Below are positions 39,967 to 47,887 of a stretch of DNA of 64,000 bases, in pieces; the first letter of the stretch is position 1; each line of letters begins with the position of its first letter. Source of the stretch: Streptomyces globosus. Lineage in GTDB: Bacteria; Actinomycetota; Actinomycetes; Streptomycetales; Streptomycetaceae. The stretch is taken from the NCBI RefSeq assembly GCF_003325375.1, contig NZ_CP030862.1:3971501-4035500 (forward strand). The letters run 5' to 3'. The notes beneath the pieces were generated by a model, which was given only the letters and a program-made list of their open reading frames with translations, searched no databases and had not been told where the DNA came from. Both the position numbers and the translations under genes were made by a program.

Positions 39967-40522
39967 GGGCGGCCTGCCTTTCCCGGAGGACGGCGGCGGT
40001 GCGCTCGCACCACTGCCGGTTGACCTGCTCGTAGGCAAGGCCCGCGAGGCAGGTGAGGTACGGGCCCACCCGCTCGCCCCGGCGCAGGAACTCCTCCTCG
40101 GTGCGGCTGCCGCGCATCGCCTCCAGGAGCCCGGTGAAGAGGTCGGCCTTGGCGCGGGAGAAGCCGGCGCGCTCGGTGAGCTGTGCGATCAGGGGCGCGG
40201 TGTCGACGTGGTCGGCGGAGTGGACCTTGACGACGAGGTCGTCGCGCAGGAAGGACGGCTTGGCGGTCGCGGCGGTGAACCGCTCCAGTTCCGCGAGCCC
40301 GGCCTCGGTGACGGTGAACAGGCGCTTGTTGGGGCGGGAGTCCTGGACGACCTCCCGGCCGGCGACCAGGCCGCCCTGCTCCAGACGGGCGAGTTCGGCG
40401 TAGAGCTGCTGGGGCAGGGCGTGCCAGAAGTTGGCCACTCCCATGCCGAAGGACTTGGCCAGCTGGTAGCCGCTCAGCTCGGCATCGAGCAGGGCCGCCA
40501 GTACGGCGTGGCGCAGCGCCAT
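39953..40522 (-). CDS. PadR-family transcriptional regulator (189 aa)
   Basis: The N-terminal winged helix reads LRHAVLAALLDAELSGYQLA, SFGMGVANFWHALPQQLYAE and RLEQGGLVAGREVVQDSRPN; the wing and VTEAGLAEL are typical of PadR. The C-terminal half is the helical PadR_C dimerisation region (FLRDDLVVKVHSADHVDTAP). PadR proteins repress neighbouring genes and are released by phenolic or antibiotic-like ligands. A good inverted repeat lies in the divergent region (40591-40626). It forms an operon with the SGNH esterase. Confidence 0.92.
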   Translation of the reverse strand: MALRHAVLAALLDAELSGYQLAKSFGMGVANFWHALPQQLYAELARLEQGGLVAGREVVQDSRPNKRLFTVTEAGLAELERFTAATAKPSFLRDDLVVKVHSADHVDTAPLIAQLTERAGFSRAKADLFTGLLEAMRGSRTEEEFLRRGERVGPYLTCLAGLAYEQVNRQWCERTAAVLRERQAARADR

Positions 40523-40590
40523 GGGGTGCCTCCCGGTGATCGCGGCGCCCTTCCTCCGTCCGCACTCTGGGCAGGGACGCCACTCCCATG

Positions 40591-40626
40591 ATACTCAAGA
40601 ATCTGACTACTCACTTCCTTGAGTAT
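40591..40626. promoter_or_regulatory. Probable PadR operator (inverted repeat ATACTCAAG / CTTGAGTAT)
   Basis: ATACTCAAG (40591-40599) and CTTGAGTAT (40618-40626) are perfect 9-base inverted copies 18 bases apart. The site lies between the PadR start (40522) and the divergent SnoaL-like gene, in a locally AT-richer stretch. PadR operators are typically such dyads (ATGT/ACAT variants in other bacteria), so autoregulation and control of the divergent gene are inferred. Confidence 0.65.
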
Positions 40627-40685
40627 GACAGTGCCGGATGGCCGACGGCCGGTCGCCGACGGCCGTGGATGCACCTGGAGGGGCC

Positions 40686-41126
40686 TTGAACGCAGCAGAC
40701 CGTTTCCGAGCCGCCGTCGAAAGCCGCGACCACGCGGCACTGAAGGAGCTGTTCACCGAGGACGTCCGCTTCTACAGCCCGGTCAAATTCACCCCGTTCG
40801 AGGGGCGCGCCATGGTCCTGGGCCTGTTCGGGGTCCTGCTCCGCGTCTTCGAGGACTTCCGCTACGTGGGGCGTTTCGACGGCAGCTCGCAGACCGGCAC
40901 CGACGGGGCCGAGACGGCGTCGGAGGTGCTGCTTTTCCGCACGACGGTGAACGGCCGCGAGATCCACGGCATCGACCTGCTGCACTTCGCCGAGGACGGC
41001 CGGATCAAGGAGTTCACGGTCATGGTCAGGCCGCAGTCCGCGGTCCACGCGCTGGGCGAGGCGGTGCTGGCGGGCCTGGTCGAGGACGGCCTGGTCCCGG
41101 CGGGCGGGAGCCAGGGCCGCGACTGA
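40686..41126 (+). CDS. SnoaL/NTF2-like small protein (146 aa)
   Basis: The start is ambiguous: TTG 40686 directly follows GGAGGGG and gives an N-terminus at the expected domain boundary (NAADRFRAAVESRDHAALKE); ATG 40638 and GTG 40665 are in-frame alternatives. The core LFTEDVRFYSPVKFTPFEGR, DFRYVGRFDG and IDLLHFAEDGRIKEFTVMVR is a SnoaL-like cone fold. Such proteins bind small hydrophobic ligands or act as isomerases or hydrolases. It faces the PadR gene across a likely operator, so it may be part of the same inducible response. Confidence 0.8.
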   Translation: MNAADRFRAAVESRDHAALKELFTEDVRFYSPVKFTPFEGRAMVLGLFGVLLRVFEDFRYVGRFDGSSQTGTDGAETASEVLLFRTTVNGREIHGIDLLHFAEDGRIKEFTVMVRPQSAVHALGEAVLAGLVEDGLVPAGGSQGRD

Positions 41127-41337
41127 CCGGTGCGGTGGCGGGCCCCTCACACGCCGCCCGCCACCACACCGGCAGCCCACCTGCACCGCCGCCACCGGTA
41201 TGCGGCAGGATGACCGTTCGTTCGGCAAGCGCATACGTGTTTGCCGAACTCGGCTGTAGGCATGCTGAACTGACAGGTGGCAAGGTGACGATGACTCATT
41301 TCCCGGCGCGGCTCCCGGCGGCATCGGGGGGTGTCCG

Positions 41338-42447
41338 TTGACCCGGGGTCTCGTCCTGGGCGACTGGCTGGCGGCCGGCATCGCGCTCGCGGCGGGCGCC
41401 GTGGCCGCGCTCCTGCTGCGGGCTGTCCTCAAGCGGCTGGCGAAGCACGCCGCCAGGACCAAATGGGCGGGCGACGACATCATCGTGGACGCCCTGCGCC
41501 CCGTCGCGCCGGGCGCGGCGCTCATCGCGGGCGCCGCGGTGGGCTGTTCGGCGCTGCCGCTGACCGCCCGGCTCTCCGGGCTGGTGGGCGACTCGCTGAC
41601 GGCGCTGCTGGTCCTCATCGCCACGCTCAGCGCGGCCCGGGTGATCGCCGGCCTGGTGCAGTCGGTGGCGTCGTCCCGGACCGGCGTCGCCGGGTCGGCG
41701 AGCATCTTCGTGAACATCACCCGTGTCGTGGTGCTGGTGATGGGCTTCCTGGTCGCCCTCCAGACGATGGGCGTGTCCATCGCACCCCTGCTGACCGCGC
41801 TCGGCGTCGGCGGCCTGGCGGTCGCCCTGGCCCTGCAGGACACCCTCGCGAACCTGTTCGCCGGCGTGCACATCCTGGCGTCGAAGACCGTGCAGCCCGG
41901 CGACTACATCCGCCTCAGCAGCGGCGAGGAGGGCTACGTCGTCGACATCAACTGGCGGAACACGGTGGTCCGCAACCTCTCGAACAACCTGGTCATCATC
42001 CCGAACCAGCGGCTCGCCCGCACGAACATGACCAACTTCACGCAGCCCGAGCAGCCGCTCACGATCCTCGTCCAGGCGGGCGTCGGCTACGAGAACGACC
42101 TGGACCGGGTGGAGCGGGTCACGCTGGAGGTCGTCGACGAGGTGATGGCCGAGGTGGGCGGCGCCCTCCCCGAGCACGAGGGCGCCGTCCGCTTCCACAC
42201 GTTCGCCGACTCGCGCGTCAACTTCACGGTGATCCTCGGCGTCGGCGAGTTCAGCGACCAGTACCGGATCAAGCACGAGTTCATGAAGCGGCTCCACCAG
42301 CGGTTCCGGGCCGAGGGCATCTCCATCCCCGCCCCCACCCGCACGGTCTCCGTCCGCGGGGAGGACCTCCACGCGGCGCCGCTGCACGCCGCGGTCCCCC
42401 ACCAGCGCGAGAAGTCCCCCTCCCCGCTGTCCGACACGGGGCGCTGA
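41338..42447 (+). CDS. MscS-family mechanosensitive ion channel (369 aa)
   Basis: TTG start at 41338 with a G-run seven bases upstream. Several N-terminal transmembrane helices lead to the MscS core: pore-lining TM3 region LTALGVGGLAVALALQDTLA, the β-domain motif VQPGDYIRLSSGEEGYVVDI, NTVVRNLSNNLVIIPNQRLA and a C-terminal α/β cage (FRAEGISIPAPTRTVSV). MscS channels open on membrane tension to release solutes in osmotic down-shock. It is monocistronic. Confidence 0.92.
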   Translation: MTRGLVLGDWLAAGIALAAGAVAALLLRAVLKRLAKHAARTKWAGDDIIVDALRPVAPGAALIAGAAVGCSALPLTARLSGLVGDSLTALLVLIATLSAARVIAGLVQSVASSRTGVAGSASIFVNITRVVVLVMGFLVALQTMGVSIAPLLTALGVGGLAVALALQDTLANLFAGVHILASKTVQPGDYIRLSSGEEGYVVDINWRNTVVRNLSNNLVIIPNQRLARTNMTNFTQPEQPLTILVQAGVGYENDLDRVERVTLEVVDEVMAEVGGALPEHEGAVRFHTFADSRVNFTVILGVGEFSDQYRIKHEFMKRLHQRFRAEGISIPAPTRTVSVRGEDLHAAPLHAAVPHQREKSPSPLSDTGR

Positions 42448-42567
42448 CGCCACTCGCGCCGTCCGGCGCCGCGAGCCGGCGCCGGACGGCGACGCGTACG
42501 CCGGGCCGGCGGCGGTTCCGTGCGGGGCCGTGCGCCCGGCCCGCGGCCCTGCCCGTACGATGACCCC

Positions 42568-42996
42568 GTGACCAGCACCGGACAGCCGCTCGGCCCCCGC
42601 CCCGCGGGGCGCGCCTTCGTGCTGCTGGTGCTGCTGGTCCTGGCCGGCGTGCTCGGGATGCACGCCCTGCCGCCGAACCCGGCCGCGGCCGGGCCGCACA
42701 CAGCCGCCGCACAGACGGCGGACCGGCACGGCGGGCACACGCCGGCGACCGTCCCGGCGGAGCCCGGCCCGGCGTCGGCCGACTGCTCGCACTCGGCCGA
42801 CGGCTCCCACCACCTCGCGCACGCCGACGCGACCTGCGCGGCGGCCGGCACGGCCTCCGCCTACGCTCCCCCCGCCCTGACTGCCGCGCTCACCGGCGCC
42901 GGGGCCCCGCCGCCGCTCTCCGGGGCCGCGGCGGACGTCGGCACGGCCGGGCGGGCCCCGCCCGACCTGGCGGAACTCCAACTCCTGCGGATCTAG
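42568..42996 (+). CDS. DUF6153-like His/Ala-rich membrane-anchored protein (142 aa)
   Basis: GTG at 42568, product VTSTGQPLGPRPAGRAFVLL followed by VLLVLAGVLGMHALPP, one N-terminal hydrophobic segment, then a His/Ala-rich exported region (DRHGGHTPATV, DCSHSADGSHHLAHADATCA) with a Cys pair. Small proteins of this type commonly precede a DUF305 gene in Streptomyces. The His and Cys residues suggest metal binding, possibly copper, at the cell surface; this is inference. Confidence 0.65.
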   Translation: MTSTGQPLGPRPAGRAFVLLVLLVLAGVLGMHALPPNPAAAGPHTAAAQTADRHGGHTPATVPAEPGPASADCSHSADGSHHLAHADATCAAAGTASAYAPPALTAALTGAGAPPPLSGAAADVGTAGRAPPDLAELQLLRI

Positions 42997-43147
42997 AGCC
43001 GCCCGCGCGGCGCACCTGCCCCGACACCCGTCGGCGGCGGCCGCACCGCGCCCCGGCCCCCCGACATCCGTTTCCCGCGCAGTCCCCCGTACGGGCGCCC
43101 CCTCGGGCCGTGCCCCCCTTCCCGGCTGCGCAGCAAGGAGTTGCACC

Positions 43148-43807
43148 ATGAGCAGCAAGCGTCCCCTCGCCCGCCGCACCGCGGCCGTCCTCGCGGCCGG
43201 AGCGGCCGCGCTCGCCCTGACCGCGTGCGGCGGCACCGCCGACGGCGACGGCGGATCCGCCGGGCGCAACGGGCACGGCGCCGTCTCCTCGCCGTCCGCC
43301 ACCCCGTCGGCGCCCGCCGCCGCGGCCGGACACAACGCGGCCGACGTCGCCTTCGCCAAGGGGATGATCCCCCACCACCGGCAGGCCGTCGAGATGGCCG
43401 ACCTGGCCCCCTCGCGCGCCGCGTCGGCGGAGGTGAAGAAGCTGGCCGAGGAGATCAAGAAGGCCCAGGACCCGGAGATCCGGACGCTGTCCGGCTGGCT
43501 CACCTCGTGGGGCGAGCAGCCGCCCGCCGAGGGCTCGGCGGACCACTCTGGCCACGGCGGCCACGGCGACGGCGCGGCCGGGATGATGACCGCCCAGGAG
43601 ATGGAGGGCCTGAAGTCGGCCTCCGGGAAGGCCTTCGACACCGCCTTCATGGAGCTGATGGTCAAGCACCACGAGGGCGCCGTGGCCATGGCCCGGACCG
43701 AGCAGACCCAGGGCGCGTCGACCGAGGCGAAGGCAATGGCACAGGCGATCATCACCTCGCAGGCGGCCGAGATCGCCCACATGCAGAAGCTCCTCGGCAA
43801 GGGCTGA
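43148..43807 (+). CDS. DUF305 lipoprotein (219 aa), possible metal-associated ferritin-like protein
   Basis: AAGGAG sits seven bases before ATG 43148. The signal sequence ends in lipobox LTAC (MSSKRPLARRTAAVLAAGAA then ALALTACGG), so it is a lipoprotein. The DUF305 domain shows two copies of the motif ADVAFAKGMIPHHRQAVEMA and DTAFMELMVKHHEGAVAMAR with His pairs, joined by a His/Gly-rich loop (DHSGHGGHGDGA), and ends QAAEIAHMQKLLG. The helical DUF305 fold often occurs with copper-handling genes. It probably works with the upstream DUF6153-like gene. Confidence 0.9.
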   Translation: MSSKRPLARRTAAVLAAGAAALALTACGGTADGDGGSAGRNGHGAVSSPSATPSAPAAAAGHNAADVAFAKGMIPHHRQAVEMADLAPSRAASAEVKKLAEEIKKAQDPEIRTLSGWLTSWGEQPPAEGSADHSGHGGHGDGAAGMMTAQEMEGLKSASGKAFDTAFMELMVKHHEGAVAMARTEQTQGASTEAKAMAQAIITSQAAEIAHMQKLLGKG

Positions 43808-43813
43808 CGGGTC

Positions 43814-43841
43814 GGCCCGCCCGGCACCCGCCGGGCGGGCC
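43814..43841. terminator. Perfect 12-bp hairpin between convergent genes
   Basis: GGCCCGCCCGGC and GCCGGGCGGGCC flank an ACCC loop, between the DUF305 stop and the stop of the convergent hydrolase. No T-tract. Confidence 0.6.
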
Positions 43842-43850
43842 GCCGCCCTG

Positions 43851-44741
43851 TCAGGCACGGCCGTCGAGGAACGCGCCGATGCCTGACAGCGCCCCGGGCG
43901 GCAGCTCCGTCGGCAGCGCGAAGTGCGTCAGCCCGGGCAGCGTCTCGACCCGGGCGTGCGGGACGGCCGCGCGAGCGCGGGCCGCGACGGCCCCGGCCCG
44001 GTGGGCTGCACTGCGCTCCGCCAGCAGCACCAGCAGCGGCGCGCGCAGGGCGGAGGGGTCCGGGCGGCGGCCCGTCACCGGCCGCTGCCCGGCGAAGGCC
44101 TCCGCCGCATACGCGAACAGCCGCTTGTACTCGGGGTCGGTGGCCGTGCCGGCCGTCTCCCGGTCCACGTACGCGAGCGCCCGGGCAGCGGTCGGCCGCA
44201 GCAGCACGGGCAGCGACCGCAACAGGAAGCCCGGGCGGAAGCCGGCGAAGCACTGCGTCGGGTCGAGCAGCACCAGCCGGTCCACCCGGCCGGGGCGCCG
44301 CAGGGCGTGGCTCAGGGCGATCCAGGCCCCGTACGAGTGCCCCACGAGGTGGGCGCGGTCGGCGCCGAGCCCGTCGAGGAGCGCGTCCAGCCAGGCCGTC
44401 AGGTCGTCAGGAGTGCGCAGGGGCCGCCCCTGCGGGACGCTCCGCCCGGCGTCGCCCAGGATGTCCGCGGCCAGGACGCGGTGGCGTGCACCGAGCGCGG
44501 CGGCTGTGCGGAACCACACGAGGCCGGTGGCGCCGCCCCCGGGCAGCAGCAGCACGGGCGGGGCGCCGGCGGGGCCGTGGGCGTGCACGCGGGTGGTGCC
44601 GAAGGGCGTGGGGACGTCCAGCTCGTCGGTCCCCGCCGGCCAGCGGGCCAGCAGCGCGTCGTACGCGGCGGAGAACCGCACCCCGGCGCAGGCGCCGGGC
44701 GGTGGCGGAACGGACAGGGGCACGGGCAGGGGGTCGGGCAC
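43851..44741 (-). CDS. Alpha/beta hydrolase (296 aa)
   Basis: The nucleophile elbow GHSYGAWIALSHAL, oxyanion region LLLPGGGATGLVWF, and catalytic His in LPGLTHFALP mark an α/β-hydrolase. LVLLDPTQCFAGFRPG precedes the lid. No signal peptide. The substrate is unknown. It is divergent from a MarR regulator, with a near-perfect palindrome between them, so expression is probably repressed by that MarR and induced by an organic acid, antibiotic or similar ligand. Confidence 0.88.
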   Translation of the reverse strand: MPDPLPVPLSVPPPPGACAGVRFSAAYDALLARWPAGTDELDVPTPFGTTRVHAHGPAGAPPVLLLPGGGATGLVWFRTAAALGARHRVLAADILGDAGRSVPQGRPLRTPDDLTAWLDALLDGLGADRAHLVGHSYGAWIALSHALRRPGRVDRLVLLDPTQCFAGFRPGFLLRSLPVLLRPTAARALAYVDRETAGTATDPEYKRLFAYAAEAFAGQRPVTGRRPDPSALRAPLLVLLAERSAAHRAGAVAARARAAVPHARVETLPGLTHFALPTELPPGALSGIGAFLDGRA

Positions 44742-44772
44742 GGCTGCCTCCCGGCGGACGACGACGGTTGAC

Positions 44773-44799
44773 CTATTCTCTCGCTGAGCGAGATAATAG
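44773..44799. promoter_or_regulatory. 27-bp palindrome, probable MarR operator
   Basis: CTATTCTCTCGCT-G-AGCGAGATAATAG: the two 13-base arms match at 12 positions, with a perfect TCTCGCT-G-AGCGAGA core. It ends 5 bases before the MarR start codon and ~30 bases from the hydrolase start, covering both promoters. Confidence 0.8.
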
Positions 44800-44803
44800 C
44801 CAA

Positions 44804-45331
44804 GTGAGCGATTCCTTGTCCCCTCTCCCCGACGGCCCCGAGATGCGGCTGGTCCACCTGCTGCGCGCCGTCACCGTGGAGTTCGACCTGCGCGGTGCCG
44901 AGTTCGCCTCGCGCCACGGCCTGCACCCGACCGACCTGCGCGCGCTGATCTTCCTGCTGGACGCCGACCGCGCCGGCACCCGCGCGACCCCGGGCCGGCT
45001 CGGCGCGGCCCTGCGGCTGAACTCGGCCGGGGTGACGTCACTCGTCGACCGCCTGGAGCGGCAGGGGCTGGTCCGCCGCAGCCGCGACGTCCGGGACCGC
45101 AGGCGCGTACTGCTGTCGGTGGAACCCAGGGCGGTGGACCTGGGATGGTCCTTCTTCGGCCCGCTCATCGGCCGCCTGGTCGACGCCGCCGCCGACTTCA
45201 CCCCCGGCGAACTCGACGTCGTCCACCGCTACCTGAGCGCGGCGCTCGGGGCAGCATCGGAGCCGGAGCCGACAGCGCGGACACCTCGGGGCCCCAACCC
45301 GCCAGGCCGCACGGACACGGCCGCCGGGTAG
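44804..45331 (+). CDS. MarR-family transcriptional regulator (175 aa)
   Basis: GTG start at 44804; no Shine-Dalgarno, and the operator palindrome ends just upstream, so the mRNA may be leaderless. The winged helix contains HGLHPTDLRALIFLLDAD, PGRLGAALRLNSAGVTSLVD, RLERQGLVRRSRDVRDRRRV and LLSVEPRA, the DxRxxR MarR signature. The tail is Pro/Thr-rich and disordered. MarR dimers repress divergent genes until a ligand binds. Here the target is the α/β-hydrolase and probably itself. Confidence 0.9.
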   Translation: MSDSLSPLPDGPEMRLVHLLRAVTVEFDLRGAEFASRHGLHPTDLRALIFLLDADRAGTRATPGRLGAALRLNSAGVTSLVDRLERQGLVRRSRDVRDRRRVLLSVEPRAVDLGWSFFGPLIGRLVDAAADFTPGELDVVHRYLSAALGAASEPEPTARTPRGPNPPGRTDTAAG

Positions 45332-45567
45332 CCCGTCGAACGGTTCGGACGAGCGCGGGGGCCGCGGGCGGGCATCACAACGTCACGCGCCAGATCGGCG
45401 AAACACCGCCCGTCACCCCGCCCGGCATGCGGCCACGGGGTATACGCCCGGGGCCCGAGTTGTTCCCGTGGCGGGTGGGAACCGCTTCGGCGCGTGCCGC
45501 GTGGTTGCTGCCGGGAACGGCAGGACCGCCGGGGCCCGTGAGAGCCGAGGCGGAAGGGCAGACCAGC

Positions 45568-46341
45568 ATGACCAGCGACAACGAGGAACCGGGAAGAACG
45601 ACCCCGCCCGCCTGGCCGGGCTTCCGCTCGGCGCCCGACTGGGGCGTGGCGCCCGGACAGCGCCTGGTCTTCCCGGGCCCCGTGCCGGCCGCGCTGCGCG
45701 CGCTCGGGGACCCCGTCCGCGCCGTGGACTGGCCGTCCCGCCCGGCGTTCCGCAGCTCGCGGCTCGCCCTGGTCGACACCCTGTGCCACTGGCAGACGGT
45801 GCGGGTGCTGGCGTACGTACGGGCCCTCGCCGCCGGCGGCGCGGACACCGGGCTGCTGGAGGATCTGCGCGTGGTACCGGGCCCGGAGACCGCAGCACAC
45901 CCCGACGCGCATGCCCTGGTGGGACGCCTGGAGGCGGCCGCCCTCCGGCTTCCGCCCCTCCTGCTGGACGCGGTCGTCCGCGACGCCGGCCGGTTCGTCG
46001 CACACAACCGCTTTTCGGCGCCGGTCGTCGCCGCGGCCCTCGCCGCGGAGTCGCGGCCGGCGGACACCGAGGAGGCCGCGGCCCGGGCGGGCGTCCTGAC
46101 CGGCTACTGGTACGAAACCCCCGCCCTGCGGGGCGGGTTGGCCCTGGCCGGCAGCGCGAACGGGTTCGTCAGCTCCTGGCTGTGGTGGTCGGCGAGCTTC
46201 ACGTACGGCGACCCCGCAGGCGGCATCGGCATCACCACCGACCCGCCGTCGCCCTTCCCGACCGCCCCCGCACTACCGGCCTGGGCGGCTCCCCTCCTCG
46301 CCGCGGCGGCAGCCGAGCCGACGGACGGCGCGGGCGCTTAG
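45568..46341 (+). CDS. Hypothetical protein (257 aa)
   Basis: ATG 45568 has GGAAGGGCA upstream. The product (MTSDNEEPGRTTPPAWPGFR, VFPGPVPAALRALGDPVRAV, SSRLALVDTLCHWQTVRVLA, VVRDAGRFVAHNRFSAPVVA, GYWYETPALRGGLALAGSAN) is soluble, mostly helical and Trp-rich near the end (VSSWLWWSASFTYGD). I do not recognise the family. Codon bias is strong over its whole length, supporting a real gene. No neighbour gives a functional clue. Confidence 0.65.
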   Translation: MTSDNEEPGRTTPPAWPGFRSAPDWGVAPGQRLVFPGPVPAALRALGDPVRAVDWPSRPAFRSSRLALVDTLCHWQTVRVLAYVRALAAGGADTGLLEDLRVVPGPETAAHPDAHALVGRLEAAALRLPPLLLDAVVRDAGRFVAHNRFSAPVVAAALAAESRPADTEEAAARAGVLTGYWYETPALRGGLALAGSANGFVSSWLWWSASFTYGDPAGGIGITTDPPSPFPTAPALPAWAAPLLAAAAAEPTDGAGA

Positions 46342-46429
46342 CACCCGCGCCCGCCCTCGCCGCCCGCCCTCGCGGAACGGGCCCGCGGGGGCGGCGAGGG
46401 CGCCTCCGGCGAGGGTAGGGAGAACGGGA

Positions 46430-47865
46430 GCCGCCGACTCGGGGTCGGCTGGGCGGCTGGGGGGGGGTGGGCTCGGCGGAGCCGACGGGGCTGGGTCGGA
46501 GGCGCGACGGCGGGGCTCAGGTCGGCAGGAGCCGAGGGGTCGGGGTCGGAGGCGCGACGGCAGACCACAAGCCGGCAGGAGCCCGATCGATCGGGGTCGG
46601 GTGTGTGTCTGGGGGTGTCCCCGGCAGTTGATGGTGTCCGGGGCGGCCCGGTCCCTCAAGGGCGCGCCCTTCGGTCGCGTCGCTACGCGATGGCCCTGGC
46701 GGGCCACCCTTGACCGACCGACCCGCCCCGGAGGCATTTTTCTGCCGGGACGCCCCCAGGGGAACGGCCTGGGGGTACGTGGACCATTCAGGGCCATCAG
46801 AGCCGCCACCCTCCCGCCCCGCAGGCCCCTTTCGCCCCACCGGCATCAGCAGACCCGCCGACGGAAACCGGGTTGGGCTGTGACGCAGGGAAACGACGTC
46901 CAGAGCATCATCCGCAGACAGAAGCGCCCCAGATCGCTACAGGGGCGCCCTCGGCTCAGCGGCCATCGGCCGTCAGCGGCCGGGGCGGCGCGACAGATCA
47001 CTACGTGGGCGCCCTCAGCTCAGCGGCCGACGGCCGTCAGGGGCCGGGGCGGACGCGACAGATCGCTACACGCCTCCGTCTGCACGGCGTCCGGCCGCCA
47101 CTTGGGGCCGCGAAGCGCCCCACCTCGCTGCGCGCTCCTCTCACCTCGGCGTCCGGCTGCCGTCCGGGGCGGCGAAGCGCACCGGCTCGCTCCCCGCTGC
47201 TCATCCTGTGGCCGCTGAAGGCCGTCGGGGGCAGCGCAGCGCCACCTGCCCGCTCCCCCCTCCTCGTATACCGGCGTCTGGCGGCAGAAGGCCCCTTCCG
47301 CCCCCGCCCCCTGCAATCCTGCGATCAGTCGCTGAGCCGACGGCGCCCTCGTAGCGATCTGCGGCGCCGCCCGGCCCCTGACGGCCGTCGGACGCTGAGC
47401 CGAGAGCGCCCACGTAGCGATCCGACGCGCTCCCGTCTCCGGATGACGCTCTGGACAACATTTCGCCACGTCACAGCCCACCCGGCTTCCGTCGACAGGT
47501 CTGCTGATGCCGGTGGGACGGGACGCGGCCCGCGGGGCGGGAGAGCAGCGGCTCTGATGACCCCTCACGCCTGACCCTCCCCCTGGCCGTTCCCCTGGGG
47601 GCGTCCCGGCAGAAAAAATGCCTCCGGGGCGGGTCGGTCGGTCAAGGGTGGCCCGCCAGGGCCATCGCGCAGCGACGCGCCCAACGGGCGCGCCCTTGAC
47701 GGACCGGCACGCCCCGGACACCATCAACTGCCCGGGACACCCCCAGACACACACCCGACCCCGACCGATCGGCTCCCGCCCACCCCGCGTCCCGCCGCCG
47801 CGCCTCCGACCCCGGTCGGCCACCCCCGCCGATTCCCCTCCGACCCCGAGTCGCCGGCCCCCGCC
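46430..47865. repeat. Large imperfect inverted repeat (~1.4 kb) with nested tandem repeats; no gene seen
   Basis: Two arms converge on a centre near 47,150. The best-conserved part is ~46574-46812 against ~47781-47540 in reverse complement (GTCGGGTGTGTGTCTGGGGG, GTTGATGGTGTCCGGGGC, TTGACCGACCGACCCGCCCC, GAGGCATTTTT and CTGCCGGGACGCCCCCAGGG all recur). Weaker homology reaches out to 46430 and 47865. Inside each arm a ~64-bp unit repeats, marked by CAGATCGCTAC at 46930, 46994 and 47059 (plus) and 47361, 47423 (minus). The centre (47080-47280) has three or four degenerate ~60-bp direct units around CGGCGTCCGGC. Reading frames across it are repeat-driven and lack start signals; no transposase or RNA family was recognised. 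Confidence 0.8.
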
Positions 47866-47887
47866 CCGGCTTCCCGCCAGGCGGCGG

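Noticed and set aside
46916..47430. Possible CRISPR array
   Set aside because: Units are imperfect, occur in both orientations around a centre, have no constant repeat with unique spacers, and no cas genes are nearby.
46601..47823. Several short frames inside the inverted repeat
   Set aside because: They follow the repeat units, lack Shine-Dalgarno signals and have no recognisable domains.
46430..47865. Insertion sequence or transposon
   Set aside because: No transposase or recombinase coding sequence is present, and no target-site duplication was found at the arm ends.
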